Under the pieces are notes generated by a model that made no database searches, had not been told where the DNA came from, and saw nothing but the letters and a program-made list of their open reading frames with translations. A stretch of DNA of 64,000 bases from Nocardia lijiangensis NBRC 108240 (GTDB lineage Bacteria; Actinomycetota; Actinomycetes; Mycobacteriales; Mycobacteriaceae), in the NCBI RefSeq assembly GCF_001613045.1, contig NZ_BDBP01000035.1, positions 29,500 through 93,499 of the forward strand, given 5' to 3'. The stretch's first letter is position 1. Every line of letters starts with the position of its first letter. The translations under genes were made by a program, and so were the position numbers. Below, piece by piece: positions 24,179 through 34,690 of this stretch.

Positions 24179-24604
24179 TCAGGCGGTGGCGTCGAAGTGG
24201 GCGATCACCTTGGTCGGGCGCAGCCGGACCACGAGTTCCCCGGGAACTCCGTTGCGCTTGCCGAACTCCTCGGCTCGGTCTTCACCCATGTACCGTCCGC
24301 CGAGTGCCGTCGCGGTGCGCAACAGTTCGTCCGGGTCTTCGGACATCGTGACGACGCCCTGAATCTGGATCGACGCGTACGGCGGCTCCTCCAGGTCGAC
24401 GCACAGCGCGACCCGACCGTCGCGCGTGAACGCCTTGCCCTTGGCGGTCGCCTTCCCGGTGTTGAACACGATCTCCTCGCCATCGACGAGGAACCACACC
24501 GGCGTGACCACCGGACGCCCGTCGGACGCGACGAAGGCGACCTTGCCCGTCCGCGTGCCGTGGCTGAGGAATTCGCGCACCTGGGGATCCGACAGTGAGG
24601 TCAT
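24179..24604 (-). CDS. PPOX-class (probably F420-dependent) split-barrel protein
   Basis: A 141-residue protein of the pyridoxamine 5'-phosphate-oxidase-like split beta-barrel fold. The order is typical of the actinobacterial F420-dependent subgroup: LSDPQVREFLSHGTRTGKVAFVASDGRPVVTPVWF is the N-terminal strand pair, followed by GEEIVFNTGKATAKGKAF (phosphate-binding strand) and RVALCVDLEEPPYASIQIQG. Likely an F420H2- or flavin-dependent reductase; the substrate is unknown. ATG 24604 is preferred; a GTG two codons upstream is also possible. It is codirectional with the LysR gene, 49 bases from that gene's stop. Confidence 0.88.
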   Translation of the reverse strand: MTSLSDPQVREFLSHGTRTGKVAFVASDGRPVVTPVWFLVDGEEIVFNTGKATAKGKAFTRDGRVALCVDLEEPPYASIQIQGVVTMSEDPDELLRTATALGGRYMGEDRAEEFGKRNGVPGELVVRLRPTKVIAHFDATA

Positions 24605-24653
24605 GCGCACACCCTAGGCGCTCGCACCGACAGGTCCGGCCAAGGAAACGGAC

Positions 24654-25580
24654 TCACGCGTCCTCCCCCATCAACATCCCCTTCTGCTCCCGCACCCGCG
24701 TCTGAATCGCCTCCACCACCGCCGCCACCTCCGGCCTGCGCAACGTCTCCGTCCGCGTCACCAACCAGTACGCCAACTGCACCGAAACCTCCTCCCGCAG
24801 AACCCGCACCAGATCCTCGTGCCGGTCGGCCATGAAGCACGGCAGCAGCCCGAGTCCGGCCGCGGCTCGCGTCGCCTCGACGTGCACGAAAACGTTGGTG
24901 GACGAGACGGATTCGCGCATCGCGGGAGCGAAGCTGGAGGCCAGGTCGAGGTCGTCGACTTGGAGCATGGAGTCGATGAAGTAGACGAGCGGGTATCGGG
25001 CGAGATCGTCGATCCCGCGAGGTATCCCGTTCTCGCGCAAGTACTGTCGCGAGCCGTACAGCCCCAGCCGGTAGTCGGCGAGCCGAATCGCCGTGGCGCG
25101 GTGCACCTGTGGCTCGCCGACGACGACTTCGATGTCCAACCCCGAGCGTTGCTGGGAAGCGCGGCGGGTGGCGGTGACGATCTCGACGGCGATCTTCGGA
25201 TGCCTGCGCTGCACCTGCGCCACCGCGGGCGCGGCGAGGTAGGCGCTGAAACCGTCGGTGGCCGAGATGCGCACGACGCCCTCGAGCGTCCGGTTCCCTG
25301 CCGGGTCCACGGTGAGCGATTTGACCGCCGATTCGACGGCTTCGGCCGCCGCCAGCGCGTCGCGTCCGAGATCGGTGAGTTCCCACCCGCCGGTCACCCG
25401 GGTGAGCACCCGACCGCCGAGTGTTTCCTCGAGCGCGGCGATGCGGCGCGAGATGGTGGTGTGGTTGATGCCGAGCTCGTCGGCGGCGGACACGAAACGA
25501 CCAGATCGGCCCACCGCGAGCAGCACCAGCAGGTCATCGGCGCTCGGACGGCGGCCGAATCCGGGTGAAGCCGGACTCAT
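24654..25580 (-). CDS. LysR-family transcriptional regulator
   Basis: A 308-residue LysR-type regulator. The winged helix-turn-helix is at residues about 12-70 (DDLLVLLAVGRSGRFVSAA, then INHTTISRRIAALEE). The effector-binding periplasmic-binding-like domain runs from about 95 (VVRISATDGFSAYLA) to about 295. It is divergent from the MHS transporter and SDR operon, the usual LysR arrangement, so it probably responds to the transported or oxidised substrate; this is inferred. ATG 25580 has AAGGA seven bases upstream. That ribosome binding site lies inside a perfect inverted repeat, so bound regulator would sit right at its own start. Confidence 0.92.
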   Translation of the reverse strand: MSPASPGFGRRPSADDLLVLLAVGRSGRFVSAADELGINHTTISRRIAALEETLGGRVLTRVTGGWELTDLGRDALAAAEAVESAVKSLTVDPAGNRTLEGVVRISATDGFSAYLAAPAVAQVQRRHPKIAVEIVTATRRASQQRSGLDIEVVVGEPQVHRATAIRLADYRLGLYGSRQYLRENGIPRGIDDLARYPLVYFIDSMLQVDDLDLASSFAPAMRESVSSTNVFVHVEATRAAAGLGLLPCFMADRHEDLVRVLREEVSVQLAYWLVTRTETLRRPEVAAVVEAIQTRVREQKGMLMGEDA

Positions 25581-25598
25581 ATCTGCATCCTTGCAGAT
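25581..25598. promoter_or_regulatory. Candidate LysR operator (perfect 7-bp inverted repeat)
   Basis: ATCTGCA (25581-25587) and TGCAGAT (25592-25598) flank TCCT. The repeat fits a LysR box (T-N11-A class) and adjoins the lysR start codon. A further half-site ATCTGCA at 25634-25640 is spaced for a second dimer. The divergent transporter starts 123 bases away. Confidence 0.7.
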
Positions 25599-25720
25599 TG
25601 GTCCTGCACATCTGGGCATTGCGATCGAAAGAGATCTGCACGAATACTCGGTCTCAGCACAGTGTGTGGGCCGCATCACAGATGAGGGGTGATGCGGTCC
25701 CGGTCATGAAGGAGAGTGCG

Positions 25721-27085
25721 ATGAGCGTGCGCGATACCCTGCGGGCGACCGACGGCGATCCCGGCCCGACAACGGCCGGACTACGGCGGGTGGTCTCCGC
25801 GTCGATGGCGGGCACGGTCGTCGAATGGTACGAATTCTTCCTCTACGGCACCGCGGCCACGCTCGTCTTCAGCAAGGTGTTCTTCGCCAAGGGCACCAGC
25901 GACCTGGACGCGATCCTCGCCGCCTTCATCACCTACGCGGTCGGCTTCGCCGCGCGACCGCTCGGCGGCATCGTCTTCGGACACTTCGGCGACCGCTACG
26001 GCCGCAAGAAGCTGCTGCAGTTCAGCCTGCTGCTGGTCGGCAGCGCGACGTTCCTGATGGGCTGTCTGCCGACCTTCGCGCAGATCGGCTACTGGGCGCC
26101 CGCGCTGCTGGTCGCGCTGCGCTTCATCCAGGGCTTCGCGGTGGGCGGCGAATGGGGCGGCGCGGTGCTGCTCGTCGCCGAACACAGTCCCGACCGCAGT
26201 CGCGGCTTCTGGGCGAGCTGGCCCCAGGCGGGCGTGCCCGCGGGCAACCTGCTCGCCACCGTCGTCCTGCTGGTGCTGACCTCGACGCTGTCGGACGCGG
26301 CGTTCCTGTCCTGGGGCTGGCGGGTCGCGTTCTGGTTGTCGGCGGTGGTGGTCCTGGTCGGCTACTACATCCGCACCAAGGTCACCGACGCGCCGATCTT
26401 CCTGGCGGCCCAGCGCGAGGCGGAACAGATCAAGGCGACCTCGTTCAGCGTGGTCGAGGTGCTGAAGCGTTATCCCCGAGGGGTTTTCACCGCGATGGGT
26501 CTGCGTTTCGGCGAGAACATCATGTACTACCTGGTGGTCACGTTCTCCATCACGTACCTGAAGGTGCACGTCGGCGCGGACACGAAGACCATCCTGTGGT
26601 GGCTGCTTGCGGCGCATGCGGTGCACTTCGCGGCGATCCCGCTGGCCGGGCACCTGTCCGACCGATTCGGCAGGCGGCCGGTGTATCTCGTCGGCGCGCT
26701 CACCGCCGGAACCTGGGGCTTCTTCGCCTTCCCGATGATGGACAGCGGAAACCACCTGGTCATCATGTCGGCCATCATCGTCGGGCTGGTCTTCCACGCG
26801 CTGATGTACGCGGCGCAGCCCGCGATCATGGCGGAGATGTTCCCCACCCGGATGCGGTATTCCGGTGTGTCGCTGGGCTATCAGGTCACCTCCATCGTGG
26901 CGGGCTCGCTCGCGCCGATCATCGCCGTCCGGCTGCTCGACAGCTTCGGATCCTCGGTGCCGATCGCCTCGTACCTGGCGGCAGCGGCTGCCGTCACCGT
27001 GGTGGCCGTGCTCTTCGCCAGGGAGACGAGCGGTCTCGACCTGCAGGCGGTCGACCGGGCCGACGCCGAGGTGACCGCTCGATGA
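25721..27085 (+). CDS. MHS-family MFS transporter (metabolite:H+ symporter)
   Basis: A 454-residue, 12-helix permease of the metabolite:H+ symporter branch of the MFS. Signatures are VVEWYEFFLYGTAA in helix 1, the loop 2-3 motif GHFGDRYGRKK, RFIQGFAVGGEWGGAVLLVAEH, and LAGHLSDRFGRRP at loop 8-9. Relatives carry 2-oxoglutarate, shikimate, proline/betaine or short-chain acids. The next gene oxidises a hydroxy acid, so 3-hydroxybutyrate or a similar acid is the best guess. ATG 25721 is chosen for its GAAGGAG site; an in-frame ATG at 25706 would lie upstream of that site. The stop overlaps the SDR start by four bases. Confidence 0.92.
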   Translation: MSVRDTLRATDGDPGPTTAGLRRVVSASMAGTVVEWYEFFLYGTAATLVFSKVFFAKGTSDLDAILAAFITYAVGFAARPLGGIVFGHFGDRYGRKKLLQFSLLLVGSATFLMGCLPTFAQIGYWAPALLVALRFIQGFAVGGEWGGAVLLVAEHSPDRSRGFWASWPQAGVPAGNLLATVVLLVLTSTLSDAAFLSWGWRVAFWLSAVVVLVGYYIRTKVTDAPIFLAAQREAEQIKATSFSVVEVLKRYPRGVFTAMGLRFGENIMYYLVVTFSITYLKVHVGADTKTILWWLLAAHAVHFAAIPLAGHLSDRFGRRPVYLVGALTAGTWGFFAFPMMDSGNHLVIMSAIIVGLVFHALMYAAQPAIMAEMFPTRMRYSGVSLGYQVTSIVAGSLAPIIAVRLLDSFGSSVPIASYLAAAAAVTVVAVLFARETSGLDLQAVDRADAEVTAR

Positions 27086-27828
27086 GCGACCTACTCGGAC
27101 GACGCGCCCTGGTCACCGGCGGCGCGAGCGGCATCGGCGCGGCGTGCGCGCGGGAGCTCGCCGCCCGCGGCGCGGAGGTCACCGTCGCCGACATCGATGG
27201 CGACGGCGCGCTGAAGCTGGCCAACGAGATCGGCGGAAAACCCTGGCACGTGGACCTTCTCGACGTCGCGGCCCTCGAGGACCTGCGCCTCGAGGTGGAC
27301 GTACTGGTGAACAACGCGGGCGTGCAGCGGATTCACCCGATCGAGGACTTCCCGCCCGCGCAGTTCCGCGACATCCTCGCCCTGATGGTCGAGGCTCCGT
27401 TCCTGCTCATCCGTGCGGCGCTGCCGCACATGTACCGCAACGGATTCGGGCGCATCGTCAACATCTCATCGGTGCACGGGCTGCGCGCCTCGGCGTACAA
27501 GGCCGCGTACGTGACGGCCAAGCACGGGCTGGAAGGGCTGTCCAAGGTGACCGCGCTGGAGGGCGGCGCGCACGGCGTCACCAGCAACTGCGTCGACCCG
27601 GGGTACGTCCGAACCCCGTTGGTGGACAAGCAGATCGCCGATCAGGCCAGGACGCACGGCATTCCGGAACAGCAGGTGATCGAGAAGATCATGCTGACCG
27701 AGAGCGCCGTCAAGCGCCTCGTCGAACCCGACGAGGTCGCCGCCCTGGTCGGCTGGCTCACCGGCCCGCACGCGGGCATGGTCACCGGCGCTTCCTACAC
27801 GATGGACGGGGGCTGGAGCGCGCGATGA
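27082..27828 (+). CDS. SDR oxidoreductase, probable 3-hydroxybutyrate dehydrogenase
   Basis: A 248-residue classical short-chain dehydrogenase. TGGASGIG is the nucleotide-binding glycine loop, VNNAG follows, and the catalytic set is Ser in NISSVHG with Tyr and Lys in YVTAKHG. The C-terminal half has SNCVDPGYVRTPLVDKQI and the typical NLxP-like region of 3-hydroxybutyrate dehydrogenases (BdhA), plus the QQVIEKIML loop. It should interconvert 3-hydroxybutyrate and acetoacetate with NAD+. It is translationally coupled to the transporter (ATGA overlap). Acetoacetate formed here could be used by the acetoacetyl-CoA synthetase about 7 kb downstream. Confidence 0.88.
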   Translation: MSDLLGRRALVTGGASGIGAACARELAARGAEVTVADIDGDGALKLANEIGGKPWHVDLLDVAALEDLRLEVDVLVNNAGVQRIHPIEDFPPAQFRDILALMVEAPFLLIRAALPHMYRNGFGRIVNISSVHGLRASAYKAAYVTAKHGLEGLSKVTALEGGAHGVTSNCVDPGYVRTPLVDKQIADQARTHGIPEQQVIEKIMLTESAVKRLVEPDEVAALVGWLTGPHAGMVTGASYTMDGGWSAR

Positions 27829-27854
27829 GCGTGCGAGGGCCGATCCGCGCGCGA

Positions 27855-28457
27855 TCAGCTGGTTCGGGTCAGCGCGGACAGCGCCATCTCGCGCAGGATC
27901 GGCCTTGCCTTGCTCGCGGTCGCCGGGGGCGCGCTGTGCGGGGTCGAGTTGAGCAGGCCGAACGCGGCGTGCGCCTGCACCCGCGCCGCCTCCTCGGGCA
28001 GGCGGGGGTGCAGTTTGCGCAGCACCTCCACCCAGACCTCCACGTACTGGCGCTGGGTGCGGCGCAGCTCGCGCCGCGGGCCGGCGGGCACGTTGTCCAG
28101 GTCCCGGTCCTGGATGCGAATGAGTTCGGGCTCGCCGAACGCGAAGTCCAGGTGGAAGTCGACCAGCCCTTCCAGCGCCGACTCGGCGGAGTCCGCGCCG
28201 ACCACCACGGCCCGGCCGCCCGCGAGCAGCCGCTGGCTGACCCCGACCAGCAACTCGACGAGCAGCGCCTCTTTGTTCGGAAAGTGCCGGTAGACCGCAG
28301 GGCCGCTGATGCCGACGGCCGCGCCGAGGTCGTCGAGCCGCACGCCGAGGAAGCCCCGATCCGCGATGAGTCGCGCTCCCGCCTCCAGCAATTGCTTGCG
28401 CCGCTCCGCCTTCAGCTGCTCGCGGCGGGTGAGTGTCACAGCTTCCGCGCCGGTCAC
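27855..28457 (-). CDS. TetR-family regulator of the leucine/isovalerate operon
   Basis: A 200-residue TetR/AcrR regulator. The N-terminal DNA-binding domain has RREQLKAERRKQLLEAG, then VRLDDLGAAVGISGPAVYRHFPNKEALL with its helix-turn-helix. The C-terminal ligand domain is of the mycobacterial type with LHPRLPEEAARVQAHAAFGL. GTG 28457 is chosen because AAGGAG sits just upstream. It is divergent from the carboxylase operon, as in the M. tuberculosis accD1-accA1 locus, where a TetR gene is nearby. The likely ligand is an acyl-CoA of the pathway (inference). Two palindromes in the shared promoter are the likely binding sites. Confidence 0.92.
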   Translation of the reverse strand: MTGAEAVTLTRREQLKAERRKQLLEAGARLIADRGFLGVRLDDLGAAVGISGPAVYRHFPNKEALLVELLVGVSQRLLAGGRAVVVGADSAESALEGLVDFHLDFAFGEPELIRIQDRDLDNVPAGPRRELRRTQRQYVEVWVEVLRKLHPRLPEEAARVQAHAAFGLLNSTPHSAPPATASKARPILREMALSALTRTS

Positions 28458-28488
28458 ACCCGCTCCTTTCACCCGATGTGGACAACTC

Positions 28489-28534
28489 GGTTAATCGATA
28501 TTAACCTGAATTCCAGTTATCGGCGACTAACTGG
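28489..28534. promoter_or_regulatory. Two candidate TetR operators in the divergent promoter
   Basis: GGTTAAT (28489-28495) / ATTAACC (28500-28506) with a 4-base spacer, and CCAGTTA (28513-28519) / TAACTGG (28528-28534) with an 8-base spacer. Both are perfect 7-base arms in an AT-rich patch between the TetR gene and the carboxylase operon. Binding here would block both promoters. Confidence 0.72.
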
Positions 28535-28546
28535 ACGGCGGACGTG

Positions 28547-30139
<1,593 letters not shown>

Positions 30140-30144
30140 TCGCG

Positions 30145-32214
30145 ATGCTCTCCTCACCCACCCCGACTGCCATCCCCCTCAACAAGTCCCACCCTGTCGA
30201 CTTCGACACGGTGCTCGTCGCCAATCGCGGCGAGATCGCGGTGCGCGTCATCCGCACCTTGCGCACCATGGGCATTCGCTCCGTCGCCGTCTACAGTGAC
30301 GCCGACGCCGGAGCCAGGCACGTCTTGGAGGCGGACACCGCCGTGCGCCTCGGCCCGGCTCCGGCGCGCGAAAGCTACCTGGACATCGGCAAAGTCGTGG
30401 CGGCCGCGGTGCGCACCGGCGCCCAGGCCGTGCACCCCGGCTATGGATTCCTCTCCGAGAACGCCGCTTTCGCCGCGGCGCTGGCCGAGGCGGGCATCGT
30501 CTTCCTCGGCCCGCCCGCCCGCGCCATCGAGATCATGGGCGACAAGATCGCCGCCAAGAACACCGTCGCGGCCTTCGACGTGCCGGTGGTCCCCGGCATC
30601 GCCAGGCCCGGCCTCACCGACGACGAGCTGATCGCCGCGGCCGCCGAGATCGGCTACCCGGTGCTGGTCAAGCCGTCGGCGGGCGGCGGTGGCAAGGGCA
30701 TGCGCATGGTCGAGGACCCGGCGCTGCTGCCCGCCGCACTGGTCAGCGCGCGGCGCGAGGCGGGCGCTGCGTTCGGCGACGACACCCTGTTCCTGGAGCG
30801 GTTCGTCACCCGGCCGCGCCACATCGAGGTGCAGATCCTCGCCGATCAGTACGGCAATGTGCTGCACCTGGGTGAGCGCGAATGCAGCCTGCAGCGCAGG
30901 CACCAGAAGGTGATCGAGGAGGCGCCCTCGCCGCTGCTGGACGCGGCGACCAGGGCGCGCATCGGCGCCGCGGCGTGCAATACCGCGCGCAGCGTGAACT
31001 ACGTCGGCGCTGGCACCGTCGAATTCATCGTCTCCGCCGACCGGCCGGAGGAGTTCTTCTTCATGGAGATGAACACCCGGCTGCAGGTGGAACACCCGGT
31101 CACCGAACTGGTGACCGGGGTGGACCTGGTGGAATGCCAGGTCCGGGTCGCGGCGGGCCAGAAGATCGGCGCCCGCCAGGAGGACATTCGCCTCACCGGG
31201 CACGCGATCGAGGCGCGCGTCTACGCCGAGGACCCGGGCCGCGGGTTCCTGCCCACCGGCGGCGCGGTGCTGGACCTGGTGGAACCGGAAGGCCCCGGCG
31301 TGCGGGTGGATTCGGGCCTGCGCGTCGGCACCGTGGTCGGCAGTGACTACGACCCGATGCTGTCCAAGGTCATCGCGCACGGCTCCGACCGCGCCGCGGC
31401 GCTCGCCGCGCTCGACCGGGCGCTGGCGGGCACCGTGCTGCTCGGCGTGACCAGCAATATCGAATTCCTGCGCTTCCTGCTGGCCGACCCGGACGTGGCC
31501 GCCGGACGACTCGACACCGGCCTGCTGGACCGCAGGGTCGGCGATTTCCATCCCGAACCGGTGCGCGACGAGGAATTCGTGGTCGCGGCCGCCTACCACT
31601 GGCTGCGGCGCTGGCCCACCGGGCCGTCCGGCCCGTGGGACATCCCGTCGGGCTGGCGGATCGGCGTTCCCGCGCCGACCCCGATCCGGCTCGCCGGCGG
31701 CGACCGCACCGAGCACGTCTACCTCAGCGGCCGCCCGGACGCGGCACAGGTCCGTCTCGGCGAGGGCGAATCCCGCACGCTGACAGCGACTTTCGCCGCG
31801 CGCACCGCCGAGAGCGGTGTGCTTACGCTGACCCTGGACGACGTGCGCCGCGACTACCGGGTTGCCGAACACGAAGGACAGCTCTGGGTGGCGGGCCCCG
31901 CGGGTGTCTCGATGCTGCGCGAGGTCGCCGAGGTCAACGTGCGCGGCGGCGGCGAACACGTCGGCGACGCCGAAATACGCAGCCCCATGCCGGGTTCGGT
32001 GATCGCCGTCCCGGTGGCATCCGGCACGACGGTCGCGGCGGGTGCGCCCGTCGTCGTGGTGGAGGCCATGAAGATGGAGCACACGCTCACCGCGCCGGTG
32101 GCGGGCACCGTCGAAGTGCTGGTCGAGCCGGGCGCCCAGGTGCGCTTGGACCAGCCGCTGGCCCGCATCGTCGCCGAAACGAACATCTCCGAGCAAGAAG
32201 GAATTTCCGAATGA
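30145..32214 (+). CDS. accA1: Acyl-CoA carboxylase alpha chain (biotin carboxylase plus BCCP)
   Basis: A 689-residue biotin-dependent subunit. The N-terminal biotin carboxylase has VLVANRGEIAVRVIRTL, the ATP-grasp loop GGGGKGMR, and EMNTRLQVEHPVTE. The C-terminal biotin carrier domain has EAMKMEH, with the biotinylated lysine at residue 643. It supplies carboxybiotin to the AccD1 chain for 3-methylcrotonyl-CoA carboxylation. ATG 30145 is given; a GTG at 30136 overlapping the accD1 stop (GTGA) is equally plausible and adds three residues. The stop overlaps the next start (ATGA). Confidence 0.94.
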   Translation: MLSSPTPTAIPLNKSHPVDFDTVLVANRGEIAVRVIRTLRTMGIRSVAVYSDADAGARHVLEADTAVRLGPAPARESYLDIGKVVAAAVRTGAQAVHPGYGFLSENAAFAAALAEAGIVFLGPPARAIEIMGDKIAAKNTVAAFDVPVVPGIARPGLTDDELIAAAAEIGYPVLVKPSAGGGGKGMRMVEDPALLPAALVSARREAGAAFGDDTLFLERFVTRPRHIEVQILADQYGNVLHLGERECSLQRRHQKVIEEAPSPLLDAATRARIGAAACNTARSVNYVGAGTVEFIVSADRPEEFFFMEMNTRLQVEHPVTELVTGVDLVECQVRVAAGQKIGARQEDIRLTGHAIEARVYAEDPGRGFLPTGGAVLDLVEPEGPGVRVDSGLRVGTVVGSDYDPMLSKVIAHGSDRAAALAALDRALAGTVLLGVTSNIEFLRFLLADPDVAAGRLDTGLLDRRVGDFHPEPVRDEEFVVAAAYHWLRRWPTGPSGPWDIPSGWRIGVPAPTPIRLAGGDRTEHVYLSGRPDAAQVRLGEGESRTLTATFAARTAESGVLTLTLDDVRRDYRVAEHEGQLWVAGPAGVSMLREVAEVNVRGGGEHVGDAEIRSPMPGSVIAVPVASGTTVAAGAPVVVVEAMKMEHTLTAPVAGTVEVLVEPGAQVRLDQPLARIVAETNISEQEGISE

Positions 32215-33371
32215 CCGACTTCCTTTCCACCGGCAGCCTGCCCGAGGACTACCGCGACCTGGCGCTGACGGTGCGCGATTTCGCCCAGCAGGTGGTGGCC
32301 CCGGTGGCCGCCGAGCACGACGCGAACCACACCTTCCCGTACGAGGTCGTCGCGGGCATGGCCGACATGGGCCTGTTCGGCCTGCCCTTCCCCGAGGAGT
32401 ACGGCGGCATGGGCGGCGACTACTTCGCGCTGTGCCTCGCGCTCGAAGAGCTCGGCAAGGTCGACCAGAGCGTGGCCATCACCCTGGAGGCAGGCGTCTC
32501 GCTCGGCGCCATGCCGGTCTACCGCTTCGGTGACGACAAGCAGAAGCAGGAGTGGCTGCCGCAGCTGACCAGCGGCCGCTCGCTGGCCGCCTTCGGGCTC
32601 ACCGAACCGGACGCGGGCAGCGACGCGGGCGGCACCACCACCAAGGCGGTGCTGGACGACGGCACGTGGCTCATCAACGGCCGCAAGCAGTTCATCACCA
32701 ACTCCGGCACCGACATCACCAAGCTGGTCACGGTGACGGCGGTGACCGGGACGACCGGAGGCAAGAAGGAGATCTCCACCATCCTGGTGCCTACCGACAC
32801 CCCGGGCTTCGTCGCCGAGCCCGCCTACAACAAGGTCGGCTGGAACGCCTCGGACACTCACCCGCTCAGCTTCACCGACGTGCGCGTCCCCGAGGAGAAC
32901 CTGCTCGGCGAGCGCGGCCGCGGCTACGCCAACTTCCTGCGCATCCTGGACGAGGGCCGCATCGCGATCGCCGCGCTCTCGGTGGGCGCGGCCCAGGGCT
33001 GTGTCGACGAGAGCGTGCGCTACGCCAAGGAACGGCTCGCCTTCGGCCAGCCCATCGGCCGCAACCAGGCCATCGCCTTCAAGATCGCCCGCATGGAGAC
33101 CCGCGCGCACGCCGCGCGCACCGCCTACTACGACGCCGCCGCGCTGATGCTCGCGGGTAAGCCGTTCAAGAAGCAGGCCTCCATCGCCAAGCTGGTGGCC
33201 AGCGAGGCCGCGATGGACAACGCCCGCGACGCCACCCAGATCTTCGGCGGCAACGGCTTCATGAACGAATACGCTGTGGCCAGGCATTACCGCGACAGCA
33301 AGATCCTGGAAATCGGCGAGGGCACGACGGAGGTGCAGCTGATGCTGATCGGACGGGAGTTGGGGTTGTGA
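32211..33371 (+). CDS. Acyl-CoA dehydrogenase, probable isovaleryl-CoA dehydrogenase
   Basis: A 386-residue FAD-dependent acyl-CoA dehydrogenase, similar in place and length to M. tuberculosis FadE19. Signature motifs are FGLTEPDAGSDAGG (FAD/substrate) and FGQPIGRNQAIAFKIARMET. Near the C-terminus come QIFGGNGFMNEYAVARHYRD and IGEGTTEVQ, which holds a glutamate in the EGT motif. In this operon it most likely makes 3-methylcrotonyl-CoA from isovaleryl-CoA; 2-methylbutyryl- or isobutyryl-CoA cannot be excluded. Translationally coupled on both sides (ATGA, GTGA). Confidence 0.92.
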   Translation: MTDFLSTGSLPEDYRDLALTVRDFAQQVVAPVAAEHDANHTFPYEVVAGMADMGLFGLPFPEEYGGMGGDYFALCLALEELGKVDQSVAITLEAGVSLGAMPVYRFGDDKQKQEWLPQLTSGRSLAAFGLTEPDAGSDAGGTTTKAVLDDGTWLINGRKQFITNSGTDITKLVTVTAVTGTTGGKKEISTILVPTDTPGFVAEPAYNKVGWNASDTHPLSFTDVRVPEENLLGERGRGYANFLRILDEGRIAIAALSVGAAQGCVDESVRYAKERLAFGQPIGRNQAIAFKIARMETRAHAARTAYYDAAALMLAGKPFKKQASIAKLVASEAAMDNARDATQIFGGNGFMNEYAVARHYRDSKILEIGEGTTEVQLMLIGRELGL

Positions 33372-33850
33372 CTGAACGTCGAATCATTCAGCGCGGCTTG
33401 TGGTTCGAGGAGTTCGAGACCGACGTCGTCTACGAGCACCGGCCGGGACGCACCATCACCGAGGCCGACAACGTCCTGTTCACCACGCTGACCATGAACA
33501 CCCAGGCGCTGCACCTGGACGCCGCCTTCAGCGACGCGCTGCCACCGTTCAACAAGCGGCTGGTGAACTCCATGTTCACGCTGTCCACGCTGGTCGGGCT
33601 CTCGGTGGCGCAGCTGACGCAGGGCACCATCGTGGCGAACCTCGGCTTCTCCGAGATCAGCTTCCCCAAGCCGCTGTTCCACGGCGACACCATGTACGCC
33701 GAGACCGTGATCGTCGACAAGCGCGAATCCAAGTCGCGGCCGGGCGAGGGCATCGTGACCTTCGCCCACACCGCCCGCAACCAGCACGGCGAGGTGGTGG
33801 CGACCGCCACCCGCAAGACGCTGGTCCGCAAGGCTCCGGAGCAGGCATGA
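33368..33850 (+). CDS. MaoC-family hydratase
   Basis: A 160-residue single hot-dog domain of the MaoC (R)-enoyl-CoA hydratase group. It reads WFEEFETDVVYEHRPGRTITEADNVLF, then LGFSEISFPKPLFHGDTMYAETVIVDKRES, with a clear FHGDT dehydratase-type segment. The position matches Rv2499c between fadE19 and citE. A role in hydrating 3-methylglutaconyl-CoA or a related enoyl-CoA of the leucine route is likely but unproven. GTG 33368 overlaps the preceding stop. Confidence 0.88.
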   Translation: MTERRIIQRGLWFEEFETDVVYEHRPGRTITEADNVLFTTLTMNTQALHLDAAFSDALPPFNKRLVNSMFTLSTLVGLSVAQLTQGTIVANLGFSEISFPKPLFHGDTMYAETVIVDKRESKSRPGEGIVTFAHTARNQHGEVVATATRKTLVRKAPEQA

Positions 33851-34662
33851 CGTGGCAGATGGCCGGGCCCGGCTGGCTCTTCTGCCCCGCCGACCGGCCC
33901 GAACGCTACGAGAAGGCAGCCGCGGCCGCCGACGTGGTGATCATCGACCTGGAAGACGGTGTGGCCGCGGCGGACAAGGCCGGGGCTCGCGCGGCCCTGA
34001 TCGCCACCCCGCTCGATCCCGAGACCACCGTGGTGCGGGTCAACGCGGCGGGCACCGACGAGCACGCGCTCGATCTCGCCGCCTTGGCCGAGACCGGATA
34101 CCGCCGCATCATGCTGCCGAAAACCGAATCCGCCGAACAGATCACGGCATTGCCGGATTACGAGGTGATCGCGCTCGTGGAATCGCCGCTCGGCGCGCTC
34201 ACGATCGAGCGAGCGGTCCTGGCGCGCAACACGATCGGCGTCATGTGGGGCGCGGAGGACCTGATCGCCGGTCTGGGCGGGACCGGGAGCAGGCACGCCG
34301 ACGGTAGCTATCGCGATGTGGCGCGTCACGTCCGCTCCAGCGTGCTGCTCGCCGCCAAGGCCTACGGCAAGTTCGCCCTCGACTCGGTGTATCTGAGCAT
34401 TCGCGATCTCGACGGGCTGCGCGCCGAGTCCGACGACGCGGTGGCCGTCGGCTTCGACGCGAAGGTCGCGATCCACCCGAGCCAGGTGCCGGTGATCCGC
34501 GCGGCCTACGCACCCGCGGACGACGAAATTGCTTGGGCAAGGCGGGTACTCGACGAGGTGCCCAAGCACCGCGGCGTCTTCGCCTTCGAGGGCCGGATGG
34601 TCGACGCACCGGTGCTGCGGCACGCCGAACAGATCGTGCGACGCGCGCACGCCGACAACTGA
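33847..34662 (+). CDS. citE: CitE-like CoA-ester lyase (HMG-CoA lyase candidate)
   Basis: A 271-residue HpcH/HpaI aldolase-type TIM barrel. Mg-binding and substrate residues lie in VIIDLEDGVAAADK, VRVNAAGTDEH, VIALVESPLGALTIE and MWGAEDLIAGLGG. No citrate lyase alpha or gamma subunit is nearby, so this is the free-standing CitE-like type. The M. tuberculosis orthologue by synteny, Rv2498c, has been reported to cleave 3-hydroxy-3-methylglutaryl-CoA to acetyl-CoA and acetoacetate. That activity completes the pathway here and delivers the substrate of the next gene. Confidence 0.9.
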   Translation: MTWQMAGPGWLFCPADRPERYEKAAAAADVVIIDLEDGVAAADKAGARAALIATPLDPETTVVRVNAAGTDEHALDLAALAETGYRRIMLPKTESAEQITALPDYEVIALVESPLGALTIERAVLARNTIGVMWGAEDLIAGLGGTGSRHADGSYRDVARHVRSSVLLAAKAYGKFALDSVYLSIRDLDGLRAESDDAVAVGFDAKVAIHPSQVPVIRAAYAPADDEIAWARRVLDEVPKHRGVFAFEGRMVDAPVLRHAEQIVRRAHADN

Positions 34663-34690
34663 TCCACTCCACGAGCCAGGAGGTATTGCG

